Origin: Dinoroseobacter sp013215265
GTDB taxonomy: Bacteria > Pseudomonadota > Alphaproteobacteria > Rhodobacterales > Rhodobacteraceae
Reading direction: 5' to 3'
Length of the DNA: 64,000 nt
Assembly: GCA_963691755.1 (NCBI GenBank)
Contig: OY829366.1
Span: 2,294,001 to 2,358,000, forward strand
The position numbers and the translations under genes are program-made. Positions within the stretch are counted from its first letter, which is position 1; every line of letters starts with the position of its first letter. Shown piece after piece: positions 17,506 through 26,553 of this stretch. The notes below the pieces were generated by a model that worked only from the letters and a program-made list of their open reading frames with translations, was not told the origin of the DNA and ran no database searches.

Positions 17506-18927
17506 TTGGAAAATGAACGCCCCATAATCGTCTGGTTTCGCAGGGATTTTCGCCTGTCCGATCATGCAGCATTGAGTGCCGCAACCTCGCGCGGTGCCCC
17601 GGTAATTCCCCTCTTTGTGTATGACGAGACCGTCGAAACACTCGGCGCCGCGCCAAAATGGCGTATGGGTCGAGCCATAGATGTATTTGACAAAACCTTG
17701 CGGGCGCTTGGGAGCCGACTGATATTAAGACGAGGTGTTGCCAAGGACGCTCTGTGTGATCTGGTCCGGGAAACGAACGCGCAGGCTGTGCATTGGTCGC
17801 GTGCTTATGTCTCTGATCAGGTAGAGCGCGACAAAAGGGTTAAGGCCGCTTTGACGGCGATTGGTATCGAGGCTCGCAGCTTTACCGGTCACCTTCTTTT
17901 TGAACCTTGGAATGTGAAAACCAAGACCGACGGGTTCTATCGTGTCTATACCCCCATGTGGAAGTCGGTGCGCGACAGCGAACTTGATGCGCCTTTGCCA
18001 GAAGTAACCAACCTAAGGGCGCCCGTTGTATGGCCAGAAAGTGAGTTGCTTGACGCTTGGCAGATGGAAAGTGCGATGCGGAAAGGTGCGAGCATAGTAG
18101 GCCAACATGTGGTCATAGGGGAAGAAGGTGCTCGATCAAGATTGAATTCCTTCATCTCTGGAACCGTCGAGAGATATCACGAACACCGTGATTTTCCTGC
18201 CACCGAGGGCACTTCGCGCCTTTCGGAGAACCTAACATATGGCGAGATTAGCCCGCTCACGCTCTGGCATGCCGGATGGGATGCTTTGCGTTCTGGTAGC
18301 GCCGGCGCTGAAACTTTCCTGAAAGAAATCGTGTGGCGGGAGTTCGCCTACCATTTGGCCTGGCATACACCTGAGATACTTCAGAGAAATTGGCGACCAG
18401 AGTGGGATCGCTTTCCTTGGCGCTCGACCTCCCCAGAGGCAGAGGCCTGGAAACAGGGGCGTACAGGTGTTCCCTTCGTGGATGCCGCGATGCGCGAAAT
18501 GTACATTACGGGCACAATGCACAATCGAGGCAGGATGATTGTCGCGAGCTATCTGACCAAGCACCTGATGACACATTGGAAAGTGGGTTTGGACTGGTTC
18601 GCCGAATGTTTGGTGGATTGGGACCCTGCATCCAATGCGATGGGTTGGCAGTGGTCTGCGGGGTCCGGCCCAGATGCGACGCCCTATTTCCGGATATTCA
18701 ACCCAATCACGCAATTGGAAAAGTTCGATAAATCAAACGAATATGTGCATCGGTTTATTGCTGAACTCTCACAGTCGCCTTCAGATACAGCCCGAAGCTA
18801 TTTTGACGCGATTCCAGAGAGTTGGGGCCTGCGCCCCAGCGATCCATATCCCACACCGATTGTGTCAATGGCGGACGGTCGCGTGCGCGCGCTGAACGCC
18901 TATCAGAACCACCGTTCGGCCGATTAG
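17506..18927 (+). CDS. phrB: Deoxyribodipyrimidine photolyase
   Basis: Light-driven repair of cyclobutane pyrimidine dimers using FAD. The 473 residues show the N-terminal antenna domain (IIVWFRRDFRLSDHAALSAA) and the C-terminal FAD domain with LKEIVWREFAYHL, GRTGVPFVDAAMREM, TGTMHNRGRM, LTKHLMTHWKVGLDWFAE and WQWSAGSGPDATPYFRIFNP, all class I CPD photolyase signatures. The best start is a TTG (17506) preceded by GAGCGAGGG; the first ATG after it would cut into the conserved strand. It is followed by the cyclopropane synthase gene on the same strand. Confidence 0.95.
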   Translation: MENERPIIVWFRRDFRLSDHAALSAATSRGAPVIPLFVYDETVETLGAAPKWRMGRAIDVFDKTLRALGSRLILRRGVAKDALCDLVRETNAQAVHWSRAYVSDQVERDKRVKAALTAIGIEARSFTGHLLFEPWNVKTKTDGFYRVYTPMWKSVRDSELDAPLPEVTNLRAPVVWPESELLDAWQMESAMRKGASIVGQHVVIGEEGARSRLNSFISGTVERYHEHRDFPATEGTSRLSENLTYGEISPLTLWHAGWDALRSGSAGAETFLKEIVWREFAYHLAWHTPEILQRNWRPEWDRFPWRSTSPEAEAWKQGRTGVPFVDAAMREMYITGTMHNRGRMIVASYLTKHLMTHWKVGLDWFAECLVDWDPASNAMGWQWSAGSGPDATPYFRIFNPITQLEKFDKSNEYVHRFIAELSQSPSDTARSYFDAIPESWGLRPSDPYPTPIVSMADGRVRALNAYQNHRSAD

Positions 18928-18976
18928 CCCTTTCCGGCTTGATGGACGGTGCAATGTTCTGCAAACTTAGAAAAAA

Positions 18977-20200
18977 ATGGGACGATCGATGACTATTTTG
19001 ACCAGTACCAAGGGACAAAAGGACCTTCCTCGATATTTTGCACAAGCCTTTGATGTCGCGAGTAAACTTGAGAATGGGCGCCTTGATCTTGTGCTTCCGG
19101 ACGGCCGCAGGTTTCGAGTTGACGGCAAAAACCCGGGTCCTGTTGCAGAACTCGATATTCACAACCCAGACGTTTTTGGACGGTTGATCCGGGAAGGGGA
19201 TCTCGGGTTTTCTGAAGCTTATCTCGAGGGGTGGTGGAGCACGCCGGATTTGCAATCCTTCATGGACCTCATCCATGCCGACAATGATGCGCTTTGGGTC
19301 GGGTATCCAGGGGCAGGGCTTGTTCGTGCATTCGAGCGCGTCCGCTTTTGGTTGCAGTCGAACTCAAAAAAGCAGGCCCGAAAGAACATTAGCTACCATT
19401 ACGATCTTGGAAACGATTTCTACAGTTTGTGGCTAGACGATACGATGACCTATTCCAGTGCCATCTTCGATACAGGACAGGAGAGCCACGAGGCGGCACA
19501 GACAGCAAAATACGCAAGTATGGTTGATCAAATGGGGGCAGAGCCCGGCGATCATGTACTTGAGATTGGCTGTGGTTGGGGTGGTTTTGCAGAGTACGCC
19601 GCCAAGGAGCGCGGGCTGAAAGTAACTGGACTGACAATCAGTCAGGAACAGTACAATTATGCGGTCAAACGAATTGAAAAAGCCGGTCTTGCGGACAAAG
19701 TAGACTTCAAGATGCAGGATTATCGCGATGAACGCGGGGAGTATGACGGCATTGCATCCATTGAGATGTTTGAAGCTGTTGGCGAGAAATACTGGCCTTC
19801 GTACTTCAATACCGTTCGAAACTGCCTCAAACCTGGAAAAAACGCGACATTACAGATAATTACAGTCGAAGATTCTGCATTTGATCGGTATCGAAAAAGC
19901 GTAGATTTCATTCAAAAATATATCTTTCCAGGGGGCATGCTACCTGGGCCTACAATCCTGAAGAAACAGGTGCGCAATGCAGGGCTACAGGTGAAGCACT
20001 CTATCGAGTTTGGCGAAAGTTATAGTCAAACACTCCGCCGTTGGCATGAGACATTCAACGATCGCTGGAAAGAGGTCGAAGCCCTTGGGTTTGATGATCG
20101 TTTTCGGCGCATGTGGAACTTCTACCTGACCTCCTGCGCGTCGACGTTTCACTATGGGAACTGCGACGTAACGCAGATTACCGTCACTAAACCCGCATAA
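18977..20200 (+). CDS. cfa: Cyclopropane-fatty-acyl-phospholipid synthase family methyltransferase
   Basis: SAM-dependent methylene transfer to unsaturated fatty acyl chains of phospholipids. The 407 residues include the N-terminal lipid-binding region (GDLGFSEAYLEGWWSTPDL), the linker NISYHYDLGNDFYSLWLDDTM near 137 and the SAM loop VLEIGCGWGGFAEYA near 194, with YTSCASTFH-like C-terminus (LTSCASTFHYGNCD). A second ATG at 18989 could be the start. Members of this family in roseobacters may make other lipid modifications, so the exact product is not certain. Confidence 0.92.
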   Translation: MGRSMTILTSTKGQKDLPRYFAQAFDVASKLENGRLDLVLPDGRRFRVDGKNPGPVAELDIHNPDVFGRLIREGDLGFSEAYLEGWWSTPDLQSFMDLIHADNDALWVGYPGAGLVRAFERVRFWLQSNSKKQARKNISYHYDLGNDFYSLWLDDTMTYSSAIFDTGQESHEAAQTAKYASMVDQMGAEPGDHVLEIGCGWGGFAEYAAKERGLKVTGLTISQEQYNYAVKRIEKAGLADKVDFKMQDYRDERGEYDGIASIEMFEAVGEKYWPSYFNTVRNCLKPGKNATLQIITVEDSAFDRYRKSVDFIQKYIFPGGMLPGPTILKKQVRNAGLQVKHSIEFGESYSQTLRRWHETFNDRWKEVEALGFDDRFRRMWNFYLTSCASTFHYGNCDVTQITVTKPA

Positions 20201-20206
20201 GGTCAG

Positions 20207-20671
20207 ATGTCTGCCCGTACCAGGAACCAGATGCCGACGGCAGGACGCTTGGTCGGCGCAATCGTGTTCGGTGCAACAGGAGCAGGGGCCGCCTTTGTCG
20301 GAATTCCAACACTCCCCGAGGAGGTATTGCCGGGTTACTTGTTGCCGTTTTCCACGATAGTTGGTGTTTGGCAGGGGTGGAGCCTGATGGGTCCCAAGGC
20401 TGGCGGCAGGTTTGCAATGGCGATCACGCAGGGTATCGCAACGGTGGTTGTGATGACGTTGACAGTGATTTTCTTTGTTGCTGGCTGGGACATGATCGAG
20501 CGCTCGATGCGTTTGCGTTATGACGGCCCCGGTGAGGCCGTGTTAGATGTTGCAAATTTGATGTGGGAGTATTTGAAAATGATGGCGGTGCCGCAGGTCA
20601 TCGGCGTATTGGCACTTGGGGCCACCTTGGGCTCCATTTTGGTCAACATCGCAGCGCGTATCTGGAAATGA
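20207..20671 (+). CDS. trgA: TrgA family membrane protein
   Basis: A 154-residue protein with about four membrane segments, beginning MSARTRNQMPTAGRLVGAIVFGA, matching TrgA described in Rhodobacter as part of the tellurite resistance locus trgAB. Molecular function is unknown. It starts six bases after the cfa stop, and its stop overlaps the trgB start (ATGA, 20668-20671). The order trgA-trgB-cysK is the same as in Rhodobacter sphaeroides. Confidence 0.9.
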   Translation: MSARTRNQMPTAGRLVGAIVFGATGAGAAFVGIPTLPEEVLPGYLLPFSTIVGVWQGWSLMGPKAGGRFAMAITQGIATVVVMTLTVIFFVAGWDMIERSMRLRYDGPGEAVLDVANLMWEYLKMMAVPQVIGVLALGATLGSILVNIAARIWK

Positions 20672-21771
20672 CATCACTCTTTTTCTACGGGACATTATGT
20701 GATCCCGAACTGCTTGAGATCGTTTTGGGTCGTAAAGCTAATGGGATCTCGCAGGCCTCTCTTCCTGATCACCAGGTTTACTGGGCAAAGGGAGAGTCTT
20801 TTCCAATGATTGTGGCGGAGTGCGATGCAATTGCGCATGGGGTCCTGGTCAAAGACGTGACCCAAGAAGAACTTGATCGCTTAGATTTTTACGAGGGCGG
20901 GTTTGACTACAAGACCGTTGAGTTGAAAACGCAATCTGCGGGCAATGACACGCACGCTTTGGTATTCTTTCCTGAAGCAGGTTCCTGGGAGACCGGTCCC
21001 AAGTGGAATTTGGCGGAATGGCAAACCAAGTGGGGGAGGGTGGTTCGTCATGGCGCGCATGAAGTGATGTCTTATCACGGCAAGATCGCGCCTAAAGATA
21101 TTGTAGAGATGTATCCCGCTATCCTGTCGCGTGCGCAAAGCAGTCTGAATGCGTCGACAGAAGGCAAGTCGCTTTCGACGAGTATTGATCATTTGGAAAT
21201 AGACACACAACACACGGCATATGCTGGCTTCTTCAATGTAGAAGAGTATTTCCTCCGCTTCCCAAAGTTTGAGGGTGGGCAAAGCGATACTGTCAAGCGT
21301 GCAGTATTTCGTATGGCGGATGCGGTTACCGTCCTTCCTTATGATCCTAAACAGGAAAAAGTTCTGCTCATTGAGCAGTTTCGCGTGGGGCCTTTGGCAC
21401 GTGGCGATCATTCGTGTTGGCTGTATGAACCGATTGCAGGTCGCATTGATCCTGCCGAAAGCTATGAGGAAACCGCGAGGCGAGAGGCGAGAGAGGAAGC
21501 AAGACTAGAGGTGACGCAGTTGCATGAAATCTCTCGAAGCTATCCGTCTCCCGGGTCTGTTACGGAATTTCTCGTTTCTTTTTTAGCAATATGTGATCTG
21601 ACAGATGCTTTGCCTGGTGTCGCGGGCCTTGCAACCGAGGCAGAAGATATCCGCTCTCATATCTTCGATTTGAACGATGCGCTTGAGATGGCAGATACTG
21701 GGGTTATCCGTGCGACACCGTTGTTGGCCTCGCTCTATTGGCTGGATCGAAATCGGAACAAGTTTGCCTAG
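20668..21771 (+). CDS. trgB: TrgB: gamma-glutamylcyclotransferase-like plus NUDIX hydrolase
   Basis: A 367-residue two-domain protein. The N-terminal part (LFFYGTLCDPELLEIVLG, residues 4-21) is an AIG2/gamma-glutamylcyclotransferase-like fold; the C-terminal part has a NUDIX box (REAREEARLEV within the GX5EX7REUXEEXGU pattern; near residues 259-281) and resembles ADP-ribose pyrophosphatases. The start at 20668 overlaps the trgA stop, so an open frame reaching 20563 is rejected. Associated with tellurite resistance in Rhodobacter; substrate unproven. Confidence 0.9.
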   Translation: MTSLFFYGTLCDPELLEIVLGRKANGISQASLPDHQVYWAKGESFPMIVAECDAIAHGVLVKDVTQEELDRLDFYEGGFDYKTVELKTQSAGNDTHALVFFPEAGSWETGPKWNLAEWQTKWGRVVRHGAHEVMSYHGKIAPKDIVEMYPAILSRAQSSLNASTEGKSLSTSIDHLEIDTQHTAYAGFFNVEEYFLRFPKFEGGQSDTVKRAVFRMADAVTVLPYDPKQEKVLLIEQFRVGPLARGDHSCWLYEPIAGRIDPAESYEETARREAREEARLEVTQLHEISRSYPSPGSVTEFLVSFLAICDLTDALPGVAGLATEAEDIRSHIFDLNDALEMADTGVIRATPLLASLYWLDRNRNKFA

Positions 21772-21837
21772 GTCAGTGGCTCTTGTGGTCTTGATCTCTG
21801 TTGCCTAAACCCGGCCTAACGCCTCAAGGAACTCGCC

Positions 21838-22869
21838 ATGACCGTCTACAAAAACCTGCCTGATGCCATCGGCAATACCCCACTTATCCGCCTGAATGCG
21901 ATTTCTGATGCCACCGGATGCGAGGTCTTGGGCAAAGCAGAATTCATGAACCCGGGGCAATCGGTAAAGGATCGAGCGGCCCTTTATATGATCAACGAAG
22001 CGATCGCGCGTGGTGATTTGCGACCAGGCGGTACGATTGTCGAAGGCACAGCCGGCAACACAGGTATCGGCTTGGCTCTTGTGGGCGCGGCAATGGGCTT
22101 CCAAACTGTTATTGTCATCCCTGAAACGCAAAGTCAGGAAAAGAAAGACATGCTGCGATTGGCGGGGGCAAACTTGGTCCAAGTTCCCGCAGCACCATAT
22201 AAAAATCCAAATAACTATGTGCGGTACTCAGGCCGTTTGGCGGAGCGACTTGCCAAATCTGAACCGAACGGTGCCATCTGGGCAAACCAGTTTGACAACA
22301 CGGCAAACAGACAGGCCCATATTGAAACCACTGGCCCAGAGATCTGGGAACAGACCGGTGGAAAGGTGGATGGTTTCATATGTGCTGTTGGATCAGGCGG
22401 TACTGTTGCCGGCGTTGGAACTGCATTGCAGCCCAAAGGCGTGAAGGTCGGTTTGGTCGATCCTTTAGGGTCGGCGCTCTACAATTTTTATACTAATGGT
22501 GAATTGAAATCCGAAGGGGGATCGATCTCAGAAGGGATTGGACAAGGGCGAATTACTGCAAATCTTGAAGGATTTACCCCAGACTTTGTGTGTCAGGTTT
22601 CAGATGATGAAGCCTTGCCTATGATCTTTGACTTGCTTGCCGAAGAAGGGCTGTGCCTTGGCGGGTCGTCCGCCATCAACATTGCCGGTGCCGCGCGTAT
22701 GGCCAAAGAACTTGGACCAGGCCACACGATTGTGACGATCCTTTGTGACTACGGCACACGTTATCAGTCCAAGCTTTACAATCCAGAGTTCCTAAAATCC
22801 AAGGGGCTCCCTGTCCCGAACTGGCTCGAAGGGCCTTCGGCTCCGGTGCCTTCTGTTTTCGAAGACTGA
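21838..22869 (+). CDS. cysK: Cysteine synthase (O-acetylserine sulfhydrylase)
   Basis: PLP enzyme making cysteine from O-acetylserine and sulfide. The PLP lysine is in NPGQSVKDRAA (Lys44 region), the substrate loop is EGTAGNTGIG near 71, and the phosphate loop GSGGTVAG near 184. At 343 residues it is slightly longer than typical CysK and belongs to the variant often annotated cysteine synthase A in Rhodobacterales. AAGGA precedes the ATG. Linked to tellurite resistance through the trgAB-cysK arrangement. Confidence 0.93.
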   Translation: MTVYKNLPDAIGNTPLIRLNAISDATGCEVLGKAEFMNPGQSVKDRAALYMINEAIARGDLRPGGTIVEGTAGNTGIGLALVGAAMGFQTVIVIPETQSQEKKDMLRLAGANLVQVPAAPYKNPNNYVRYSGRLAERLAKSEPNGAIWANQFDNTANRQAHIETTGPEIWEQTGGKVDGFICAVGSGGTVAGVGTALQPKGVKVGLVDPLGSALYNFYTNGELKSEGGSISEGIGQGRITANLEGFTPDFVCQVSDDEALPMIFDLLAEEGLCLGGSSAINIAGAARMAKELGPGHTIVTILCDYGTRYQSKLYNPEFLKSKGLPVPNWLEGPSAPVPSVFED

Positions 22870-22984
22870 TCAATGGTCATGCGCTCAATCTTGAGCGCAA
22901 CTTCGGACTGGTGCTTGCTGAGCCTTAGCGCGGTGTCTTGAGCAAGTTCACGAACCCTACGTTCCAAAGAGAAGGAGACATGAC

Positions 22985-23698
22985 GTGACAGAATTGGTGT
23001 ACAGAGATGCATACCTGCAAACCACGGACGCTCGTGTGATCGGTGAAACCGATGATGGCGCACTTCTTGTCAACCGAACCGTTTTCTATCCAACAAGTGG
23101 GGGCCAACCGGGAGACACGGGCGCCATCACATGGCCAGGCGGAACCGCTGAAGTGGTAAATACAGTGAAGGCAGAGGATCAGGTTGCACTTGTTCTGGCG
23201 GAAGGCGCAGAGCGTCCACAGGAAGGCGACCAGATCTCACAGCAGATCGATTGGGGCAGACGGTTTGGCCACATGCGCGTGCATACTGCGCTGCATCTAC
23301 TTTCTGTCGTCATCCCTTTACCAGTAACCGGCGGATCCATCTCGACCGAAAAGGGGCGGCTGGATTTCAACATGCCTGAGGCCCCTGAAGACAAAGAAGA
23401 GATCGCGCGTGCGCTTAACGCTTTGATTGCCAGTGATATGCCTGTGACCGATGATTGGATCACCGATGCTGAGCTGGAAGAGCGCCCCGAACTGGTAAAA
23501 ACAATGTCGGTCAAACCACCGGTCGGGCAGGGACGCGTGCGCCTTGTGCGCATCGGTGAAGGGGACGCGCAAGTGGATCTGCAACCCTGTGGGGGCACCC
23601 ATGTCGCGCGAACGTCTGAGATTGGTCGCGTGCGCATCGGAAAGATCGAAAAGAAGGGCCGTCAGAACCGGCGTGTCTATCTACACCTCGACGAGTGA
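22985..23698 (+). CDS. alaX: AlaX-type alanyl-tRNA editing protein
   Basis: A free-standing editing domain that hydrolyses mischarged Ser-tRNA(Ala) or Gly-tRNA(Ala). The 237 residues carry the two zinc motifs: HxxxH as HMRVHTALH near residue 98 and CGGTH near 203 (LQPCGGTHVARTSEIG), plus FYPTSGGQPGD near 36, the same strand as in AlaRS. GTG start with GGAGA upstream. The full-length AlaRS, with its own editing site, is encoded at 54-56.6 kb. Confidence 0.92.
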   Translation: MTELVYRDAYLQTTDARVIGETDDGALLVNRTVFYPTSGGQPGDTGAITWPGGTAEVVNTVKAEDQVALVLAEGAERPQEGDQISQQIDWGRRFGHMRVHTALHLLSVVIPLPVTGGSISTEKGRLDFNMPEAPEDKEEIARALNALIASDMPVTDDWITDAELEERPELVKTMSVKPPVGQGRVRLVRIGEGDAQVDLQPCGGTHVARTSEIGRVRIGKIEKKGRQNRRVYLHLDE

Positions 23699-23776
23699 CG
23701 AAAGAAGCCCGATAGCGTCGATTTTACGTCAGAAGGTACTTGCATCTGGTTGGGGATTTTCGTTAGACCCCGCGGT

Positions 23777-23866
23777 GGACAGGTGGCCGAGTGGTCGAAG
23801 GCGCACGCCTGGAAAGTGTGTAGGCGGGGAACCGTCTCGAGGGTTCGAATCCCTTCCTGTCCGCCA
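23777..23866 (+). tRNA. tRNA-Ser (GGA)
   Basis: A 90-base class II tRNA with CCA encoded. The acceptor arms GGACAGG and CCTGTCC pair perfectly; the anticodon loop is CTGGAAA (anticodon GGA, reading UCC and UCU); the T-arm contains GGTTCGAATCCC; a long variable arm follows the anticodon stem, as in serine tRNAs. The DNA after it turns AT-rich and carries mobile-element remains, so its 3' end is a likely integration site. Confidence 0.97.
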
Positions 23867-24043
23867 CCACATTCTGCCCATTCCTGTTTCTGGTATTTCT
23901 AGCGCTATTCCTGCGCAAGATCAGGGATTTACAACAGCGCTTTGCGACTGATGCATTACATCACCTCTCATATCAGCGATAATTACCGCTAAACCTCAGT
24001 CGGTGATTTTGCGAGGGTGGGTTTTTCCCTGTTTTTCGGGATT

Positions 24044-24162
24044 AACAGGGAATTTAACAGGGAATTTTTCTTTTTTTGATGTTTTGAAACGCCTAAACTT
24101 GATCAATACCCAATGTTTATTGGGGTTTCTATAAAACTGGCCTCAAAAAATAACAGGGAATT
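24044..24162. repeat. Three AACAGGGAATT repeats behind tRNA-Ser
   Basis: The 11-mer AACAGGGAATT occurs at 24044-24054, 24056-24066 (12-base period) and 24152-24162, with a partial copy AACAGGG at about 24172. They lie between the tRNA-Ser gene and the recombinase remnant, in a low-GC stretch with no gene from 23867 to 24161. Such iterated short sites next to a recombinase are reminiscent of attachment or recombinase-binding sites; this is inference. Confidence 0.55.
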
Positions 24163-24416
24163 CAGCCCAAAAACAGGGTCTCTTGCTCAGACCACTCAAG
24201 GGGCAGATCATGCCGGGTGAGTATCTTGATTGTGAGGTCTCGATTGGTCTTGCCGTCTACGATCGCTTTGAGAATCTTGGGAGATAAAAAGGCAAGGCGT
24301 ATGCGCTTCCAGATCATGCCCTCAGGAATATTATAGGCGTGTAGAATATCGGAGACAGACTGTCCTGCCTTGATCTCTTCCACCCACGCCTGAGCTGTTA
24401 CAATAGCTCTTATAAG
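24162..24416 (-). pseudogene. C-terminal remnant of a serine-type site-specific recombinase
   Basis: The frame reads continuously on the minus strand from the IS edge to a TGA at 24162. It encodes the end of a large recombinase: ALIRAIVTAQAWVEEIKAG, then SVSDILHAYNIP and RIRLAFLSPKILKAIVDGK with a final LPLEWSEQ, which is the usual C-terminal pattern of alphaproteobacterial serine recombinases carried by integrative elements. The catalytic N-terminus is gone; the frame is cut exactly where the IS6 element begins. Hence a non-functional fragment of an island integrase. Confidence 0.7.
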
Positions 24417-25232
24417 GGCTCTGTCAGATTAAACCGCCTTGCCTGACATCGATTAGGGGCTTAGCCATTTAGCCATGCCTAATCCAGTATCCTTCCGGTA
24501 TTTCAAAACCAGTCCTGAGATCATCCAGCTTGCGGTGATGCTGTATGTGAGGTTTCCACTCTCACTGAGAAATGTAGAAGACCTTTTGCATGAACGAGGC
24601 GTAGACGTAAGCTATGAGTCGGTAAGGTACTGGTGGCATAGGTTTGGCTCTTAATTTGCAAGCGAGATCAAGAAGCGCAGGGCAGGGGGAATGCAGTCCA
24701 GTAATTGGAAATGGCACCTGGATGAAGTCTTCGTGAAGATAAACGGGGAAAGGCATTACCCATGGCGCGCAGTCGATCATGAAGGCGAGGTGCTAGAAAG
24801 CTACGTCACCAAAAAGAGAGACAAAAAAGCTGCTTTGAAGTTTATGAAGAAAGCTATGCGGCGCTATGGATCACCCAATGAGATCGTTACAGATAAGCTT
24901 CGCTCCTACAGTGCAGCAACAAAAGAGTTAGGCTGTGCAGAAAAGCAAGTTACTAAGCGATGGGCAAATAACAGAGTTGAGAATTCACACTTACCCTTTC
25001 GACGAAGAGAAAGAGCCATGCTTCGATTTAGACGAATGCACAGTCTACAGAAGTTCGCCTCAATCCATGCCTCGTTTCACAATCTGTTCAACTCACAAAG
25101 GTCACTCTCAAAACGCAGCACTTTCAAGTTTAACCGTGACGCAGCTCTCACTGAGTGGCGTTCCTTAGTGATCTCTTAGAAAGTAGCCGTCAAATGAATA
25201 CTGATGCCTGGGCTCGTTTGTCTGACAGCACC
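24417..25232 (+). mobile_element. IS6-family insertion sequence, 816 bp
   Basis: Left end GGCTCTGTCAGATT at 24417 and right end TCTGACAGCACC finishing at 25232 form imperfect terminal inverted repeats, and the 816-bp length is typical of the IS6 family. The single transposase frame fills most of it. The eight bases outside each end (CTTATAAG left, ATCCCGGC right) differ, so there is no target duplication. The flanks are two different truncated genes, which suggests that the element mediated a deletion. The right repeat is diverged at two of the last five bases. Confidence 0.8.
24475..25179 (+). pseudogene. IS6-family transposase with an in-frame stop
   Basis: Translation from 24475 gives the IS6 N-terminal helix-turn-helix (FRYFKTSPEIIQLAVMLY, SLRNVEDLLHERG, YESVRYWWHRFG) for 59 codons, then TAA at 24652-24654, then in the same frame the catalytic domain to the stop at 25177. 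The DDE triad is visible: WHLDEVF, IVTDKLRSY and NNRVENSH. One TTA-to-TAA type change would explain the break. Restart at an internal codon would give a protein without DNA-binding domain, so the element is probably not self-mobile. Confidence 0.85.
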
Positions 25233-25665
25233 ATCCCGGCTGCTCATTGATAGTTTCTTGGGCGTCGCTCGTGCACAATTCGAAGTCAGGCAGGCACGAC
25301 CTGTTTTGCGCGCGCGCACGCAGCTTGCGCGCGATACTGGCATGTTGGTGGAAACTGGCCGTGCAGATGTCGACCAACAGCTTCGTGCGGATGGCGATAC
25401 ATTTGCGGCTCGGGCAGATCTGTCATCTGCAGAACTTGGCCTAACCGAAGCCTTGTTCGAACTTTGGCGCTTTACAGGACAGCAAGTTGAAGCAGTTCGG
25501 TACGGACGAGGGGTTGGCGTTGCGGAGTTACGCTCGTTTCGTAGAACGTTTTCGCGGGAACAACTTTTACAGAATAATCCGCATATCAAGGTCGCCCGCG
25601 CCCAGGACGCGCTTGCAGAAAGACAACTGGAACAGGTTCAGTTTTCACTCAATCACGACTTTTAA
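25233..25665 (+). pseudogene. Internal fragment of a TolC-family outer-membrane efflux protein
   Basis: Starting at the right IS edge, the frame encodes a heptad-rich helical stretch (LRARTQLARDTGMLVETGRADVDQQLRADG, shown here as the periplasmic coiled-coil tunnel pattern; then SSAELGLTEALFELWRFTG) and a second-half motif LLQNNPHIKVARAQDAL before a stop at 25663. TolC proteins have two such repeats and barrel strands; both the beginning and the end are missing. No signal peptide. It is a remnant joined to the IS, consistent with IS-linked deletion. Confidence 0.6.
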
Positions 25666-25869
25666 AAAGCATACATTTTGGCGGATCCGTTGGGTCGCGC
25701 ACCCTTAGTGTAATGAAAGTGAAATCGAAAACCAGGGTTGCTTCGAGCAAAGCATGTCAGAACTTTGCTTAGTCTCAGAATTTTCCACATTTTCATTGTA
25801 ATTATAGCTTAAAATTAACTCATTCTACCGCTGTTTAAGCGCGAAGCATTTTCAACGAATGGGCCCATT

Positions 25870-26553
25870 ATGCAGTTCCATCAATTTTTAAGATCTGAGA
25901 GCGGTGCGGTGTCAGTCGACTGGGTCGTTCTGACTGCATCGACTGTCGGCCTTGCGGTTGCCACTCTAGGTGTTGTCAGCTCGGGTATCAGCTCCACCTC
26001 ATCATCGATCCAAGACAGTGTATCAGGCGGTGGAATAATCAGCACGTCATTCGCAACCGCAGCACCTTCGGGGATATTGGACTTTAGCAATGGCGTGCGC
26101 GGTACTTTTACTAGTGGTGGTGAAGAAGTTGGTTATACGATCGTCAGCTCTTCAGCTGAAACGACAGATGACGGCGCCGTAATCATCGCAAACTTAGGCG
26201 GCAACCCTGGCGACGATCAAAGTTTCGCAATTCAGTTTGATGAAACAAACGAAAACGGGGTTCGCTTGGAAATATCTGAGCCCACCCACCGTGGCGGACC
26301 AACATATCTGAGATTGGAAAGTGGCGGTAACAAGATTGATCTAACGTCGTTGATTGCCTCAGGAGATGCATCTACGAATATCGACTGGGGTATTGGCAGT
26401 GGCGCATACACAGGGCTGATCGATACAAGAAATCTACCTGAGAATGCTTATGTTGAGATCAGGACGCCCATGGACGATCTCGTGGTTTCCGCAGATGCGC
26501 AGTTCAACGTACCAGATGTCGAGATTACCGTAGCCGTCACAGGTAATGACTGA
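25870..26553 (+). CDS. Pilin-like N-terminus with a long exported domain, unknown
   Basis: A 227-residue protein. The first 40 residues (FLRSESGAVSVDWVVLTASTVGLAVATLG) resemble class III/Flp-type prepilins: short leader, acidic residue after Gly-Ala-Val, one hydrophobic helix. The remaining 180 residues are Ser/Thr/Gly/Asp-rich with predicted beta structure, lack Cys, and end in VTVAVTGND-like residues. Flp pilins are normally only 50-80 residues, so this is either a pseudopilin with a large head or a membrane-anchored surface protein. No tad/cpa assembly genes are in the window. About 200 bases of AT-rich DNA precede it. Confidence 0.6.
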   Translation: MQFHQFLRSESGAVSVDWVVLTASTVGLAVATLGVVSSGISSTSSSIQDSVSGGGIISTSFATAAPSGILDFSNGVRGTFTSGGEEVGYTIVSSSAETTDDGAVIIANLGGNPGDDQSFAIQFDETNENGVRLEISEPTHRGGPTYLRLESGGNKIDLTSLIASGDASTNIDWGIGSGAYTGLIDTRNLPENAYVEIRTPMDDLVVSADAQFNVPDVEITVAVTGND

